Part shown: piece by piece, positions 1-7,575 of the stretch | Position numbering within the stretch: the first letter of the stretch is position 1 | Layout of the letters: each line of letters opens with the position of its first letter | NCBI GenBank assembly: GCA_025451995.1 | Contig: JANWJE010000140.1 | Span: forward strand, 1 to 64,000 | DNA length: 64,000 nt | Source: Parachlamydiaceae bacterium | Lineage (GTDB): Bacteria > Chlamydiota > Chlamydiia > Chlamydiales > Parachlamydiaceae | Reading direction: 5' to 3' | The notes under the pieces: generated by a model | The model's input: the letters and a program-made list of their open reading frames with translations, nothing else | Told to the model about the DNA's origin: nothing | The model's database searches: none | Made by a program: the position numbers and the translations under genes

Positions 1-126
1 GAAAGCTCCCGCGGTTGAGAGATCGCAAGAGGCCTAGTATTAAATCAATACAATGCCTCTTGCGATCTCTCAACCCCGGGGCTTTGAAGCAGCCCAAAAG
101 TCCAAGATTCAGCTGGAAGCAGTATA
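1..126. repeat. Family B long palindromic repeat, copy B1 (left end cut by the window)
   Basis: The two halves are inverted copies: the stretch around 16-33 (gttgagagatcgcaagagg) recurs inverted at about 57-75, around a loop containing attaaatcaatac. The right outer arm runs to 126 and ends in ggaagcagtatat, the same terminus as copies B3 (17311-17480) and B5 (11468-11507). The left outer arm lies before the window. It sits about 90 bp upstream of the glycosyltransferase-like gene at 217. It could act as a terminator for an upstream gene or be a non-autonomous mobile repeat. Confidence 0.85.
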
Positions 127-216
127 TCTTGTTTATCCTGCCTATCCGTTAATGACATTAAACGTTCATAATGCGTATGGATAAAGGTACAGAATTTTAT
201 TATCAAAAAAGGTCTG

Positions 217-1116
217 ATGAAATATCTAATTCTTCTTTTTTTTATCCCATTTGCTCTTTTTTCTATAGAAAAAATCAACTATCATTTAACCCAGGACCCT
301 ATTGATGTGGTCATCGTTTGTCATGAAAAAGATAAAGTAACATTGGATCATTGCATCCAAGGAATCAAAGAAAACTGCATCCATGTCGGTCAAGTGTTCA
401 TCGTCTCCGCTAAAAAATTATCCAATCAAGCAAAGTGGTTTAGTGAAAAAAATTTCCCTTTCAGCAAAAGCGAAATCGCCCTTGAGATAGCAAAAGGTGA
501 TAAAAAAAAATCGGAGAAGTTTTTACAATCCAAAGGTCGAGGAGCCGGGTGGTATTATCAACAATTATTAAAACTTTATGCCTCCTTTGTCATTCCAAAT
601 ATTTCGCAAAATGTATTGGTATTAGATGCTGATACCCTTTTTATGAACCCCACTTCATTTTTAAATGAAGCCGGCGGTGGATTATTTTGTATCAGCCATG
701 AGAAAGCAAAGCAAAATTACCTCGATCATGCCAAACGCCTGCTGCCAAACTACCAAAGAATTTTTCCCGAATATTATAGTGTATGCCATCATATGCTCAT
801 TCAAAGTCCCATTTTAAAAGATCTTTTTAGTCGAGTGGAAAGACATCATCGCATTCCATTTTGGCGGGCATTTTGCCGCTCAGTCGATTTCGAAGGGGAA
901 AAAGGAGCTTCTGAATATGAAATTTATTATAATTTCGCTTTAAGGCATACCGATCAAGTAGAGGTGCGAGAATTAAAATGGCGAAATAGCGCCCATTTAG
1001 ATGAAAAAGAGCTTTTCAAACAGGCAGGGTATCATTTTGTTTCATTTCACAGCTACATGCAGGGAAAATGGCCCAGAGCCTTTGGAGAAGGGCTCTTGCC
1101 TTCTTTTAAAAATTAG
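217..1116 (+). CDS. Secreted DxD glycosyltransferase-like protein (DUF6492-like), paralog 1
   Basis: The 299-residue protein opens with a short signal-peptide-like stretch (residues 1-17, hydrophobic after K2). The core starts at about residue 28 with IDVVIVCHEKDK. It carries a DxD motif in VLVLDADTLF (D137, D139), which in GT-A glycosyltransferases binds the metal and nucleotide sugar. Blocks shared with the paralogs at 2227 and 7576 are GWYYQQ (111-116), YSVCHHML (187-194) and GASEYEIYYNFAL (230-242). The pattern resembles the DUF6492 family of putative glycosyltransferases, an assignment made from memory of motifs. The RBS is AAAGG 4 nt before ATG. An inverted repeat at 1120-1177 follows, shared with the convergent gene. 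Substrate and acceptor are unknown. Confidence 0.75.
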   Translation: MKYLILLFFIPFALFSIEKINYHLTQDPIDVVIVCHEKDKVTLDHCIQGIKENCIHVGQVFIVSAKKLSNQAKWFSEKNFPFSKSEIALEIAKGDKKKSEKFLQSKGRGAGWYYQQLLKLYASFVIPNISQNVLVLDADTLFMNPTSFLNEAGGGLFCISHEKAKQNYLDHAKRLLPNYQRIFPEYYSVCHHMLIQSPILKDLFSRVERHHRIPFWRAFCRSVDFEGEKGASEYEIYYNFALRHTDQVEVRELKWRNSAHLDEKELFKQAGYHFVSFHSYMQGKWPRAFGEGLLPSFKN

Positions 1117-1119
1117 AAA

Positions 1120-1177
1120 CCTCGATGTTGTATAATTTTTGGACGAAGATGAGTTCAAAAATTGTGCAAAGTCGAGG
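1120..1177. terminator. Bidirectional hairpin between convergent genes
   Basis: CCTCGA...AATTTTTG on the left pairs with CAAAAATT...TCGAGG on the right, with few mismatches and a loop of about 13 nt. It lies after the stop of the + gene at 1116 and overlaps the last codons of the - gene ending at 1155, as expected for a shared terminator. There is no long T-run outside the stem. Confidence 0.55.
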
Positions 1178-2093
1178 AAACCCATTCAGACCATTTCATT
1201 TGATAATCTGGAAATTCATTGCAGTAGCGGTAAAAAAGATGGATAAATTCAATGCGATCCTTAGCATTTTTTGTTAAATCTGCTGTGTATTTTTTTGTTT
1301 GAGTGAGATCCACTCCACCAATTAAATATTGTCTTTTCAAAATTTCATATAAAGTTAGAAATTTCCCGTTTTTTGCAATGTCGAAAAGAATAAGAAACGT
1401 GGTCGTTCTTCCTTTTCCGCCTTTGCAATGAAAATGAACCCAATAATGCTGCTTCAAATGTTTAATAAATTCAATAAGTTGATCGATTGTTTCATCGCTT
1501 GGCCGATGACGATCGGTCACTGGCAACCGAAAATATGCTGCTCCAATGCTTTTTACTAACTCTTTCTCGGTCTTAACCTTATTTATAAGCCATTTCTTTA
1601 ATCCATCAAAAGGATGATAAGTTTCAATTATCCTCGATCTAACTGCTGATTGTAATCGTTGATTTTCATCTATTTCAATTTGTGAAAGGCTTTTATTCAT
1701 GTTTGCGGAATTATCTCCATTTGTCCAACTTACAGGAAAACCATTAATAAAACCATGAGACTCCTCTCTCAAATCAACAACAATAAAATGTTTTGGCAAT
1801 AGAGATAATTCATGAATCATCTCTTTGAAAGCTTCTTCTGAAAATTGGCCACTTCCAGAAATTCGCATTTCTTTCAAACCATGGCTATTAAAACTCTTAA
1901 ATGTTGGAGAGATTTCCATTGTTCGAAAATTTTTCAGAAGATGGGGTTCTTTAGAGTCAGTGATGGGATAAATGCTTTCAAAAGCTGAACAATGAGCAAT
2001 TACAACTAAGAATAAACTTATTAATAGACCTTTTGCGTCATTAGCTTTGCTTGAGAAAATGTAATTACGCAAGAGGTCTAATAAATGTTTCAC
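1155..2093 (-). CDS. Secreted PTP-like inositol polyphosphatase (cysteine phytase family)
   Basis: 312 residues. The P-loop WVHFHCKGGKGRT (nucleophile C223, R229) and the upstream block DLREESHGFINGFPVSW (107-123) are hallmarks of PTP-like phytases; D194 in PVTDRHRP is a candidate general acid. Family members dephosphorylate inositol polyphosphates, and some act on phosphotyrosine. A hydrophobic signal core (residues 23-37) precedes the enzyme. Residues about 4-24 are encoded by palindromic repeat A1, read as LLDLLRN and onward, and no alternative start codon lies between the repeat and the signal core, so the repeat appears translated. It resembles the protein at 15509-16405, including the W-x-x-W near the C-terminus. 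Confidence 0.8.
   Translation of the reverse strand: MKHLLDLLRNYIFSSKANDAKGLLISLFLVVIAHCSAFESIYPITDSKEPHLLKNFRTMEISPTFKSFNSHGLKEMRISGSGQFSEEAFKEMIHELSLLPKHFIVVDLREESHGFINGFPVSWTNGDNSANMNKSLSQIEIDENQRLQSAVRSRIIETYHPFDGLKKWLINKVKTEKELVKSIGAAYFRLPVTDRHRPSDETIDQLIEFIKHLKQHYWVHFHCKGGKGRTTTFLILFDIAKNGKFLTLYEILKRQYLIGGVDLTQTKKYTADLTKNAKDRIEFIHLFYRYCNEFPDYQMKWSEWVSSTLHNF
2021..2084. repeat. Family A palindromic repeat, copy A1, inside a coding region
   Basis: The 64-bp hairpin has arms TAGACCTTTTGCGTcATTA and TAATTACGCAAGAGGTCTA around a centre containing GCTTTGCTTGAGAAAA. The same arm sequence occurs at 4713-4761, 9396-9487, 11423-11444 and 62895-63065. Here it lies in frame within the 5' end of the phytase-like gene on the - strand, between the start codon and the signal-peptide core. 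Confidence 0.85.
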
Positions 2094-2226
2094 TAGTTGC
2101 CTATGTCATTTGAAAATTTTTCTAATTGTGCTTGTCAATATCACCTTCTGAAGTTTATCATACAGAATATTCACTTAATTTTTTGATAAAAATGTTATTT
2201 TTATGAAATTTTGACAAGGAAGCGCT

Positions 2227-3159
2227 ATGAATTTCGATCAAGCGAAGCTGCTAGTGAGCCATATCTTTTTATTTTTATGTCTATGCTTAAATGCATTGGT
2301 TGATGCAGTTCCCCCTTATCAGGAAAAAAATATTCATTATCGATTAACTGATGATCCGATTGATGTTGTCATTGTAACGCATCCCAAAGATAAAAAAAAT
2401 CTTTCCTCTTGCATAAGAGGGATTAGAAAAAATTGTAGCAATATCAGAAGAATCATCATCGTTTCATCAGAAAAATTATCGGATCAGGCAGAATGGTTTG
2501 ATGAAAAAAACTTTCCTTTTAATATAGATGATATTGCTTTGGCAATAGGAAAAGGGAGCAAGGCAGAAGCAGAAAAGTTTTTTAGATTTCATAACCGAGG
2601 CCCGGGGTGGTATTATCAGCAATGCCTTAAATGCTATTCACTTTTTGTTATTCCGGATATTTCTCCAAATGTGCTTATTGTAGATGCTGATCTCGTTTTT
2701 CTAAATCCTGTTAAATTTCAAAATGAATCATTTGGCGGGTTATTTTGCGTCAGCCAAATCACACCAAAAAAACTTTACATCAATCATGCTGAGCGATTGG
2801 TTCCTGGTTATAAAAGGATTTATCCCAATCATTACAGCGTCTGCCACCATATGCTATTTCAAAGAGCCATTATGGAAGATCTTTTTCGTGTAGTTGAGCA
2901 TCATCATCACATGCCATTTTGGAAGGCCTTTTGTAACTGTGTGGTATTTAACCGAAAAAAAGGAGCTTCCGAGTATGAGATTTATTATAACTTCGCCCTC
3001 CAGCATACTAAACAAGTAGAAATTCGCGAATTAAAATGGATTAATAGCGGAAATCCAAAATTAGAGAATCAGTTTAGAATGCAAGGCTATCATTTCGTTG
3101 CTTTTCAAAGCTATTTAATTGAAAAACATATTCCAGTTGGTAAAGTTGGGCATAATTAG
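2227..3159 (+). CDS. Secreted DxD glycosyltransferase-like protein, paralog 2
   Basis: 310 residues, close paralog of the proteins at 217 and 7576. The signal peptide is at residues 1-27 (hydrophobic LLVSHIFLFLCLCLNAL, then VDA). The DxD motif is in VLIVDADLVF (D153, D155). It also has GWYYQQ, YSVCHHML and GASEYEIYYNFAL. AAGGA lies 7 nt before ATG. It is transcribed divergently from the phytase-like gene across 133 bp that must hold both promoters. The family fold suggests transfer of a sugar from a nucleotide donor, but an exported enzyme would need a donor outside the cytosol. Function is inferred from motifs only. Confidence 0.75.
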   Translation: MNFDQAKLLVSHIFLFLCLCLNALVDAVPPYQEKNIHYRLTDDPIDVVIVTHPKDKKNLSSCIRGIRKNCSNIRRIIIVSSEKLSDQAEWFDEKNFPFNIDDIALAIGKGSKAEAEKFFRFHNRGPGWYYQQCLKCYSLFVIPDISPNVLIVDADLVFLNPVKFQNESFGGLFCVSQITPKKLYINHAERLVPGYKRIYPNHYSVCHHMLFQRAIMEDLFRVVEHHHHMPFWKAFCNCVVFNRKKGASEYEIYYNFALQHTKQVEIRELKWINSGNPKLENQFRMQGYHFVAFQSYLIEKHIPVGKVGHN

Positions 3160-3173
3160 TACACTAGCTCGGG

Positions 3174-3905
3174 CTAGCGTTGCTCAAATTGATAGCCAAA
3201 GGCTTTGATGTCGCTTTGATATTTTTTGGCAATAATTTCTTTTGTCCGTTCATTGTAATAAGTGCTGTAATGTGCATGAGTCGATGGGTTTTTCTTAGGA
3301 ATGTTTTTTTGTCCTATTCCTAAAATATTTAAAACATGCTGAAAATCTTGATCGAAATTTTCTAATCGTCCAATAAAATCAACCTGATCAACAGGAATTA
3401 ATGCTGTTTGTAATCGAATATGTCTATCAGCAGTCATTAGATTTTTTTCTTTAATAAAATCGATAAAGTAATCAAATCCTTTATCAAAACATTCTCCATA
3501 ATAAAATTCCCAGAGTGGATTTTTATTTTCAACTTTTTGACAATAACAGGAGACTACGCGTGCCCATGGATTTCTAACAAATGCGAACTTAAAATAACTT
3601 TTGTAACGATTTGGGTTGAATTTGAATTGTTCGGACCGTATAGGCATTGAAACATGATTGTTTCTAAATACGGCTTTAATAGTGGTTGAGCCGACTTTTG
3701 CCACTCGAAACCAGACAAAATGATGTTGAGGGCTAATCCCGACAACATATGGAGGTGTTAAAACCTCATTTGTGTTTGAAGCATAGCTTTCAGTTGTCAA
3801 AAGCAGAAAAAAATATAATAGCCCCCTTTTAAAACACCCTTTGCGCGATAAAAAGAATTTTTTTGGCAACTTTATTTTGAAATAATTTTGGAGAGGGATA
3901 AACAT
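3174..3905 (-). CDS. Secreted carbohydrate sulfotransferase (Sulfotransfer_2 type)
   Basis: 243 residues. After a basic N-terminus and a hydrophobic segment (residues 28-42, ending YAS) comes RVAKVGSTTIK (67-77), which matches the 5'-phosphosulfate-binding loop of chondroitin/HNK-1-type sulfotransferases (PKVGST). FAFVRNPWARVVSCY (107-121) matches their 3'-phosphate-binding motif. These enzymes move sulfate from PAPS to glycans; in animals they work in the Golgi lumen. It is the last gene of a three-gene - strand set (4774-5532, 3924-4766, 3174-3905) with gaps of 7 and 18 nt. Its acceptor is unknown. Confidence 0.8.
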   Translation of the reverse strand: MFIPLQNYFKIKLPKKFFLSRKGCFKRGLLYFFLLLTTESYASNTNEVLTPPYVVGISPQHHFVWFRVAKVGSTTIKAVFRNNHVSMPIRSEQFKFNPNRYKSYFKFAFVRNPWARVVSCYCQKVENKNPLWEFYYGECFDKGFDYFIDFIKEKNLMTADRHIRLQTALIPVDQVDFIGRLENFDQDFQHVLNILGIGQKNIPKKNPSTHAHYSTYYNERTKEIIAKKYQSDIKAFGYQFEQR

Positions 3906-3923
3906 GGTTGTCTCTTAAAAAAG

Positions 3924-4766
3924 TTAATTTTTCGTAGGGTCTCTTTCAAGCCTTTCCCATAAATCGGTGGCATATTCTTGCAGTTGAGGATTAAGTGCGG
4001 GAAGCAAATGCTTGAAAAAATGCCCTTTATAATGCCCTATATCTTCAGTATCAATAAATGCGATTTTTCCAGAGCGCGTGAAAGGTTGATTGCGTGGAAT
4101 GCTGTCGCATCCCTTAACAGCATGTAGAAGATGGCATAACTCAGTAAGAACCTCTTTATCCATGTTATAATAGCATTTTCGCGCTTGTCCATTTGGATCA
4201 TCCCAATCATCATAAATATCCATTTTTTCAACGATGAGGAGATGTGAAAAAGGAGGGAAATTTCCTGGAAGTCGATACAACCATTTTTTAGGAATAACAA
4301 TGTGTTTTAGTTTAAGTTTTTCTACATAATGGCTAAGAATTTGAGCTCCTTTAATACGAGTGATATAATTTTTAAGTTGAAAGAGTTGGAGCGTTAAGCT
4401 TGGATATTTCATTGAATCGGGATATTTTTTTATAAGATATCCGGGAATTGAGGGATGAGAACCAACCATTAATTGTTTTGTTATATCAACAGATTTAATT
4501 TTTAATCCCACTTTCACATTGAAGCCTGCTTTTTTAAAAGAGAGTGTAGATCGAAAAATACCGGAGCTATTTTCGAAAAGTTGTTTCAATTTTTTTTGTA
4601 AGGGATGATTTTTAGGAAGGAGATATTTTTTATAAGAATTTACTTCTGTGTTATTTTGAGGAGGTGTTCTTTGAACTCCATGAACAATGCTGCTAATAGA
4701 AAGAATATACGCTAAAAAGAGTCTGTTTATCGAGCGAATGGGGTTTCGAAAGAGGTCTAATCGCAT
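3924..4766 (-). CDS. Secreted protein with possible kinase-like fold, repeat-derived N-terminus
   Basis: 280 residues with no firm family match. Features reminiscent of atypical kinases are GYLIKKYPD (109-117, a possible ATP-binding Lys), the hinge-like LLIVEKMDIYDDW (176-188) and GKIAFIDTEDIGHYKG (233-248), where the Asp could bind metal as a DFG-like motif. A signal-like hydrophobic segment lies at 17-30. The first 17 or so codons come from repeat A4, read as RLDLFRN, with no other usable start before the hydrophobic core. It lies between two sulfotransferase-type genes in a tight operon, so a role in the same modification pathway is inferred. The kinase idea is tentative. Confidence 0.55.
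   Translation of the reverse strand: MRLDLFRNPIRSINRLFLAYILSISSIVHGVQRTPPQNNTEVNSYKKYLLPKNHPLQKKLKQLFENSSGIFRSTLSFKKAGFNVKVGLKIKSVDITKQLMVGSHPSIPGYLIKKYPDSMKYPSLTLQLFQLKNYITRIKGAQILSHYVEKLKLKHIVIPKKWLYRLPGNFPPFSHLLIVEKMDIYDDWDDPNGQARKCYYNMDKEVLTELCHLLHAVKGCDSIPRNQPFTRSGKIAFIDTEDIGHYKGHFFKHLLPALNPQLQEYATDLWERLERDPTKN
4713..4761. repeat. Family A repeat arm, copy A4, inside a coding region
   Basis: Read on the - strand it begins TTAGACCTCTTTCGAAAC and continues with CCATTCGCTCGATAAA, matching the left arm of copy A3 (62895 onward) for about 45 nt with scattered mismatches. Only one arm is present. It encodes residues 2-17 of the protein at 3924-4766. Confidence 0.7.
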
Positions 4767-4773
4767 AACTTCT

Positions 4774-5532
4774 CTAATTTTTTAATTTCAAAAATTGAAA
4801 GGATGGGGCCTTCTCCCATAATTCTCTTGCTTCATTATAAGCCTCATAAAGAGGTTTAGTTGCAGTTCCTAAATTATGCTCTTTTCTAAAGGCTGCTTCA
4901 TTAGGAAATAAATGATCATAGTGCCCTCTTTTTTTTCTAGGAGGGAGAGAAAAAGAAGGAATGTTTAAAAATTCTCTAATCGCCTGCACAGTCTCTTTAT
5001 CCCAGAGCCTTTCAAATTTAATCGCTAAAATATTCGCATTTTGAATTGAAGCCAGTTTTACATCTGCATGCAACCATGAATTTAAATGTTCAGTAATTCT
5101 CAGAGCATCATAGTTTAGCAAATTGTTATCGATTGTTTGTTGGTGTGCTCCTCCCAAATGATTAAACCAATCGCGATCTGCTTTTTCCACATGATTAAAA
5201 TGTCTTTCGGCAAAAAGACGTTTGTGCAACATCATATATAAAGCAGATTCAGTTGCTTTATCGGGATTTGAAAAAATAAAGATGATTTTTCCTTTAAAAC
5301 ATTGATTTTCTGGTGGTAAAAGATGTGTTTTTAATACGTTGTTAGTGGGTATGTAACGTTTCAATTGACTTGTCATCATCGTGCTGCCTGATCGGCCAGT
5401 GCTAGCGAGTAAAACCACATCTTCTCTTCCACAATATTTTTTTAATTGTTCTCTATTTGCAATAAACACAGATGCATAATGTTGAAGAGGAAGATGGGTA
5501 AAGAGAAAGAGCGCTAGTATAAATATTTTCAT
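4774..5532 (-). CDS. Secreted sulfotransferase-like protein, paralog 1
   Basis: 252 residues. The signal peptide covers residues 1-20 (MKIFILALFLF..., ending HYA). ASTGRSGSTMM (43-53) fits the 5'-phosphosulfate-binding loop, KTHLLPP (68-74) resembles the KTHxP block of sulfotransferases, and IFIFSNPDKATESAL (84-98) sits where the 3'-phosphate-binding Arg/Ser motif is expected. Here SNPDKATES replaces the usual RNPxD, a departure shared with the paralog at 8533. The ending FQFLKL is also shared. It is the first gene of the three-gene - strand operon. It probably uses PAPS; the acceptor is unknown. Confidence 0.7.
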   Translation of the reverse strand: MKIFILALFLFTHLPLQHYASVFIANREQLKKYCGREDVVLLASTGRSGSTMMTSQLKRYIPTNNVLKTHLLPPENQCFKGKIIFIFSNPDKATESALYMMLHKRLFAERHFNHVEKADRDWFNHLGGAHQQTIDNNLLNYDALRITEHLNSWLHADVKLASIQNANILAIKFERLWDKETVQAIREFLNIPSFSLPPRKKRGHYDHLFPNEAAFRKEHNLGTATKPLYEAYNEARELWEKAPSFQFLKLKN

Positions 5533-5673
5533 CTTGACACCGCCGGATAATTAAAAAAGTAAGAGACTAACATATTGTATAGTTAATGCTCAATTTATAT
5601 TTGACAAAATTTTTCATTTTCGGTGATAAGTTTAACTCGATTTTTTGTACGAAGTAGAGTTTAAACTTCATTT

Positions 5674-5838
5674 TATACCGAAACAACTTCAAAATTTGGT
5701 TTTTGAGCGCGCCAAAGTCCCGGGGTTGAGAGATCGTAAAAGGCATTGTATTGAATTAATACTATGCCTTTTACGATCGCTCAACCGCGGGAGCTTTCGC
5801 GCAGCTCAAAAACCAAATTTTGAAATTGTTTCGGTATA
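5674..5838. repeat. Family B long palindromic repeat, copy B2
   Basis: A near-perfect inverted repeat of about 165 bp. The outer arm (ccgaaacaacttcaaaattt onward) pairs with its complement ending at 5838. The inner arm has the conserved gttgagagatcg core, and the loop is ttgaattaatac. Its outer arms differ in sequence from those of B1/B3 and B4, yet each copy pairs with itself. It lies between the divergent sulfotransferase operon and the ATP sulfurylase/APS kinase gene, ending 20 nt before the latter's ATG. Confidence 0.9.
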
Positions 5839-5858
5839 TAGTAACCCTTAGAGAATCT

Positions 5859-7565
5859 ATGAAAAATATTGAAAAATGGTTGTTACAAATTTTAGCACTC
5901 TTAATTTCTCCATTATTAATTTCAAGTACACCCCTTCCTTCTTCATTGCCGTCAATTGTCCTTAATCAAAGGCAGCATTGCGATCTAGAAATGATCATGG
6001 ATGGCTCATTTGCTCCAATTGAATCTTTTTTAAATAAACAAGATTATGAATGTGTTTTAGAGAATATGCGTTTGAAAAACGGAAAACTATGGCCTATTCC
6101 TGTAGTACTCGATATTTCTCAAAAGCAATTAGAAAAAATTCAAATGGGTAGTCAAGTTGCTTTAAAAGATCAAGAAGGTTTTATTTTGGCCCTTTTAGAA
6201 GTTGAAGAGATGTGGGAACCGAATAAAGCATATGAAGCTGAAAAGATTTATGGGACTTGTGATCCTAGTCATCCGGGAGTTAATCACCTTTTTAATCAAA
6301 CGGGAAATGTTTATATTTCTGGGAGGTTAACCAAACTGCAAGCACCTATTCATTTCGATTTTGTTGATTTGAGGAATTCGCCTTCAGAATTAAAGCAACA
6401 ATTCGAAAAAAAGGGGATAGAAAAAATTGTCGCTTTTCAAACGAGAAATCCAATGTATAGAGCGCAATTTGAAATGACTTTAAGAGCCATTGAGCAATCG
6501 GGAGCTCATTTATTGATTCATCCCGCAATAGGAATGACCCAGCCGGGTGATATTGACTATTTTACAAGAGTCAAGTGTTACAAAAAAATGTTAAAACATT
6601 ATCCTGAGGGTTCTACGACCCTAAGTTTGCTTCCTCTTGCCATGAGAATGGCAGGCCCAAGAGAAGCATTATGGCATGCAATCATTAGGAAAAATTATGG
6701 TTGCACTCATTTTATTATTGGATGTGATCACGCAAATCCTATCGATAGCACAGGGAAAAGCTTTTATACACCGTATGCAGCTCAAGAGCTTGTCACGAAA
6801 TATGCCGACGAATTGGAAATTAATATTCTCCCTTTCAAAGAATTTGTTTATTCTCCTTCAGAGAAATGTCAATTGCCAATCGATGAAATCGATTTTGAAA
6901 GAGCCTTTATGACTTATTCTGAGGCTGAAATAAGACAATTATTAAATGAAGGCGCTGAAATTCCTGAGTGGTATTCTTTTCCGGAAGTTTCTGAAGAATT
7001 GAGAAAAAAATATCCTCCCCGTTCAAAGCAAGGTTTTACACTTTTTTTTACCGGCTTATCCGGCTCTGGCAAATCAACCTTAGCTAAAGGGCTAGAAGCT
7101 AAATTGGCAGAGGTTCAAGATAGGCCGATTACGATGTTAGATGGAGATATCATTCGCAATCATTTAAGTTCCGAATTAGGTTTTTCAAAAGAGCATCGTT
7201 CGCTAAACGTGCGAAGAGTGGGTTATGTCGCAAGTGAAATTACCAAAAATGGTGGAATTGCAATTTGCCCAATGATTGCCCCTTATGAAATTGATAGAAA
7301 TTATAATCGCGATTTAATTAAAGTTCATGGCAATTTTGTTGAAATTTATGTATCCACATCTTTCGATGTGTGTGCTTCAAGAGATACTAAAGGGTTATAT
7401 AACCTTGCCAAAGAGGGTAAAATTAAAGGCTTTACCGGGCTTGACGATCCTTATGAGATTCCTCAAAGGGCAGAGGTTGTCATCGATACAACAAAATTTA
7501 GTATTGCGGAAGGAGTTGAACTCATTTTGAACTATCTTCAGGAAATTGGACATATAAACAAATAA
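5859..7565 (+). CDS. Bifunctional ATP sulfurylase/APS kinase (PAPS synthase) with leader peptide; sulfurylase motif degenerate
   Basis: 568 residues from ATG 5859; a TTG 39 nt upstream lies within repeat B2 and is unlikely. PAPS synthases make the sulfate donor PAPS from ATP and sulfate. Residues 1-24 form a hydrophobic leader (WLLQILALLISPLLISS), which is abnormal for a cytosolic enzyme. The sulfurylase domain covers about 30-380. Its normally invariant RNPxHxxH motif reads RNPMYRAQ here (Y200, Q203), and GRDHAG reads GCDHAN (C289), so adenylyl transfer may be lost. The APS kinase domain (about 390-568) looks intact, with Walker A GLSGSGKST (399-407), LDGD and a GLYxxAxxGxIKxFTGxDDPYE block. 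Sulfotransferase genes on both sides support PAPS supply. Confidence 0.9.
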   Translation: MKNIEKWLLQILALLISPLLISSTPLPSSLPSIVLNQRQHCDLEMIMDGSFAPIESFLNKQDYECVLENMRLKNGKLWPIPVVLDISQKQLEKIQMGSQVALKDQEGFILALLEVEEMWEPNKAYEAEKIYGTCDPSHPGVNHLFNQTGNVYISGRLTKLQAPIHFDFVDLRNSPSELKQQFEKKGIEKIVAFQTRNPMYRAQFEMTLRAIEQSGAHLLIHPAIGMTQPGDIDYFTRVKCYKKMLKHYPEGSTTLSLLPLAMRMAGPREALWHAIIRKNYGCTHFIIGCDHANPIDSTGKSFYTPYAAQELVTKYADELEINILPFKEFVYSPSEKCQLPIDEIDFERAFMTYSEAEIRQLLNEGAEIPEWYSFPEVSEELRKKYPPRSKQGFTLFFTGLSGSGKSTLAKGLEAKLAEVQDRPITMLDGDIIRNHLSSELGFSKEHRSLNVRRVGYVASEITKNGGIAICPMIAPYEIDRNYNRDLIKVHGNFVEIYVSTSFDVCASRDTKGLYNLAKEGKIKGFTGLDDPYEIPQRAEVVIDTTKFSIAEGVELILNYLQEIGHINK

Positions 7566-7575
7566 AGGAACCGCT

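Noticed and set aside
45-278. 77-codon - strand frame across repeat B1 and the start of the first glycosyltransferase gene
   Set aside because: It runs through the palindrome and antisense to a well-supported gene start; the frame arises from the inverted repeat.
5820-5858. TTG start 13 codons upstream for the PAPS synthase
   Set aside because: These codons lie in the end of repeat B2 and no ribosome binding site precedes them; ATG 5859 is more plausible.
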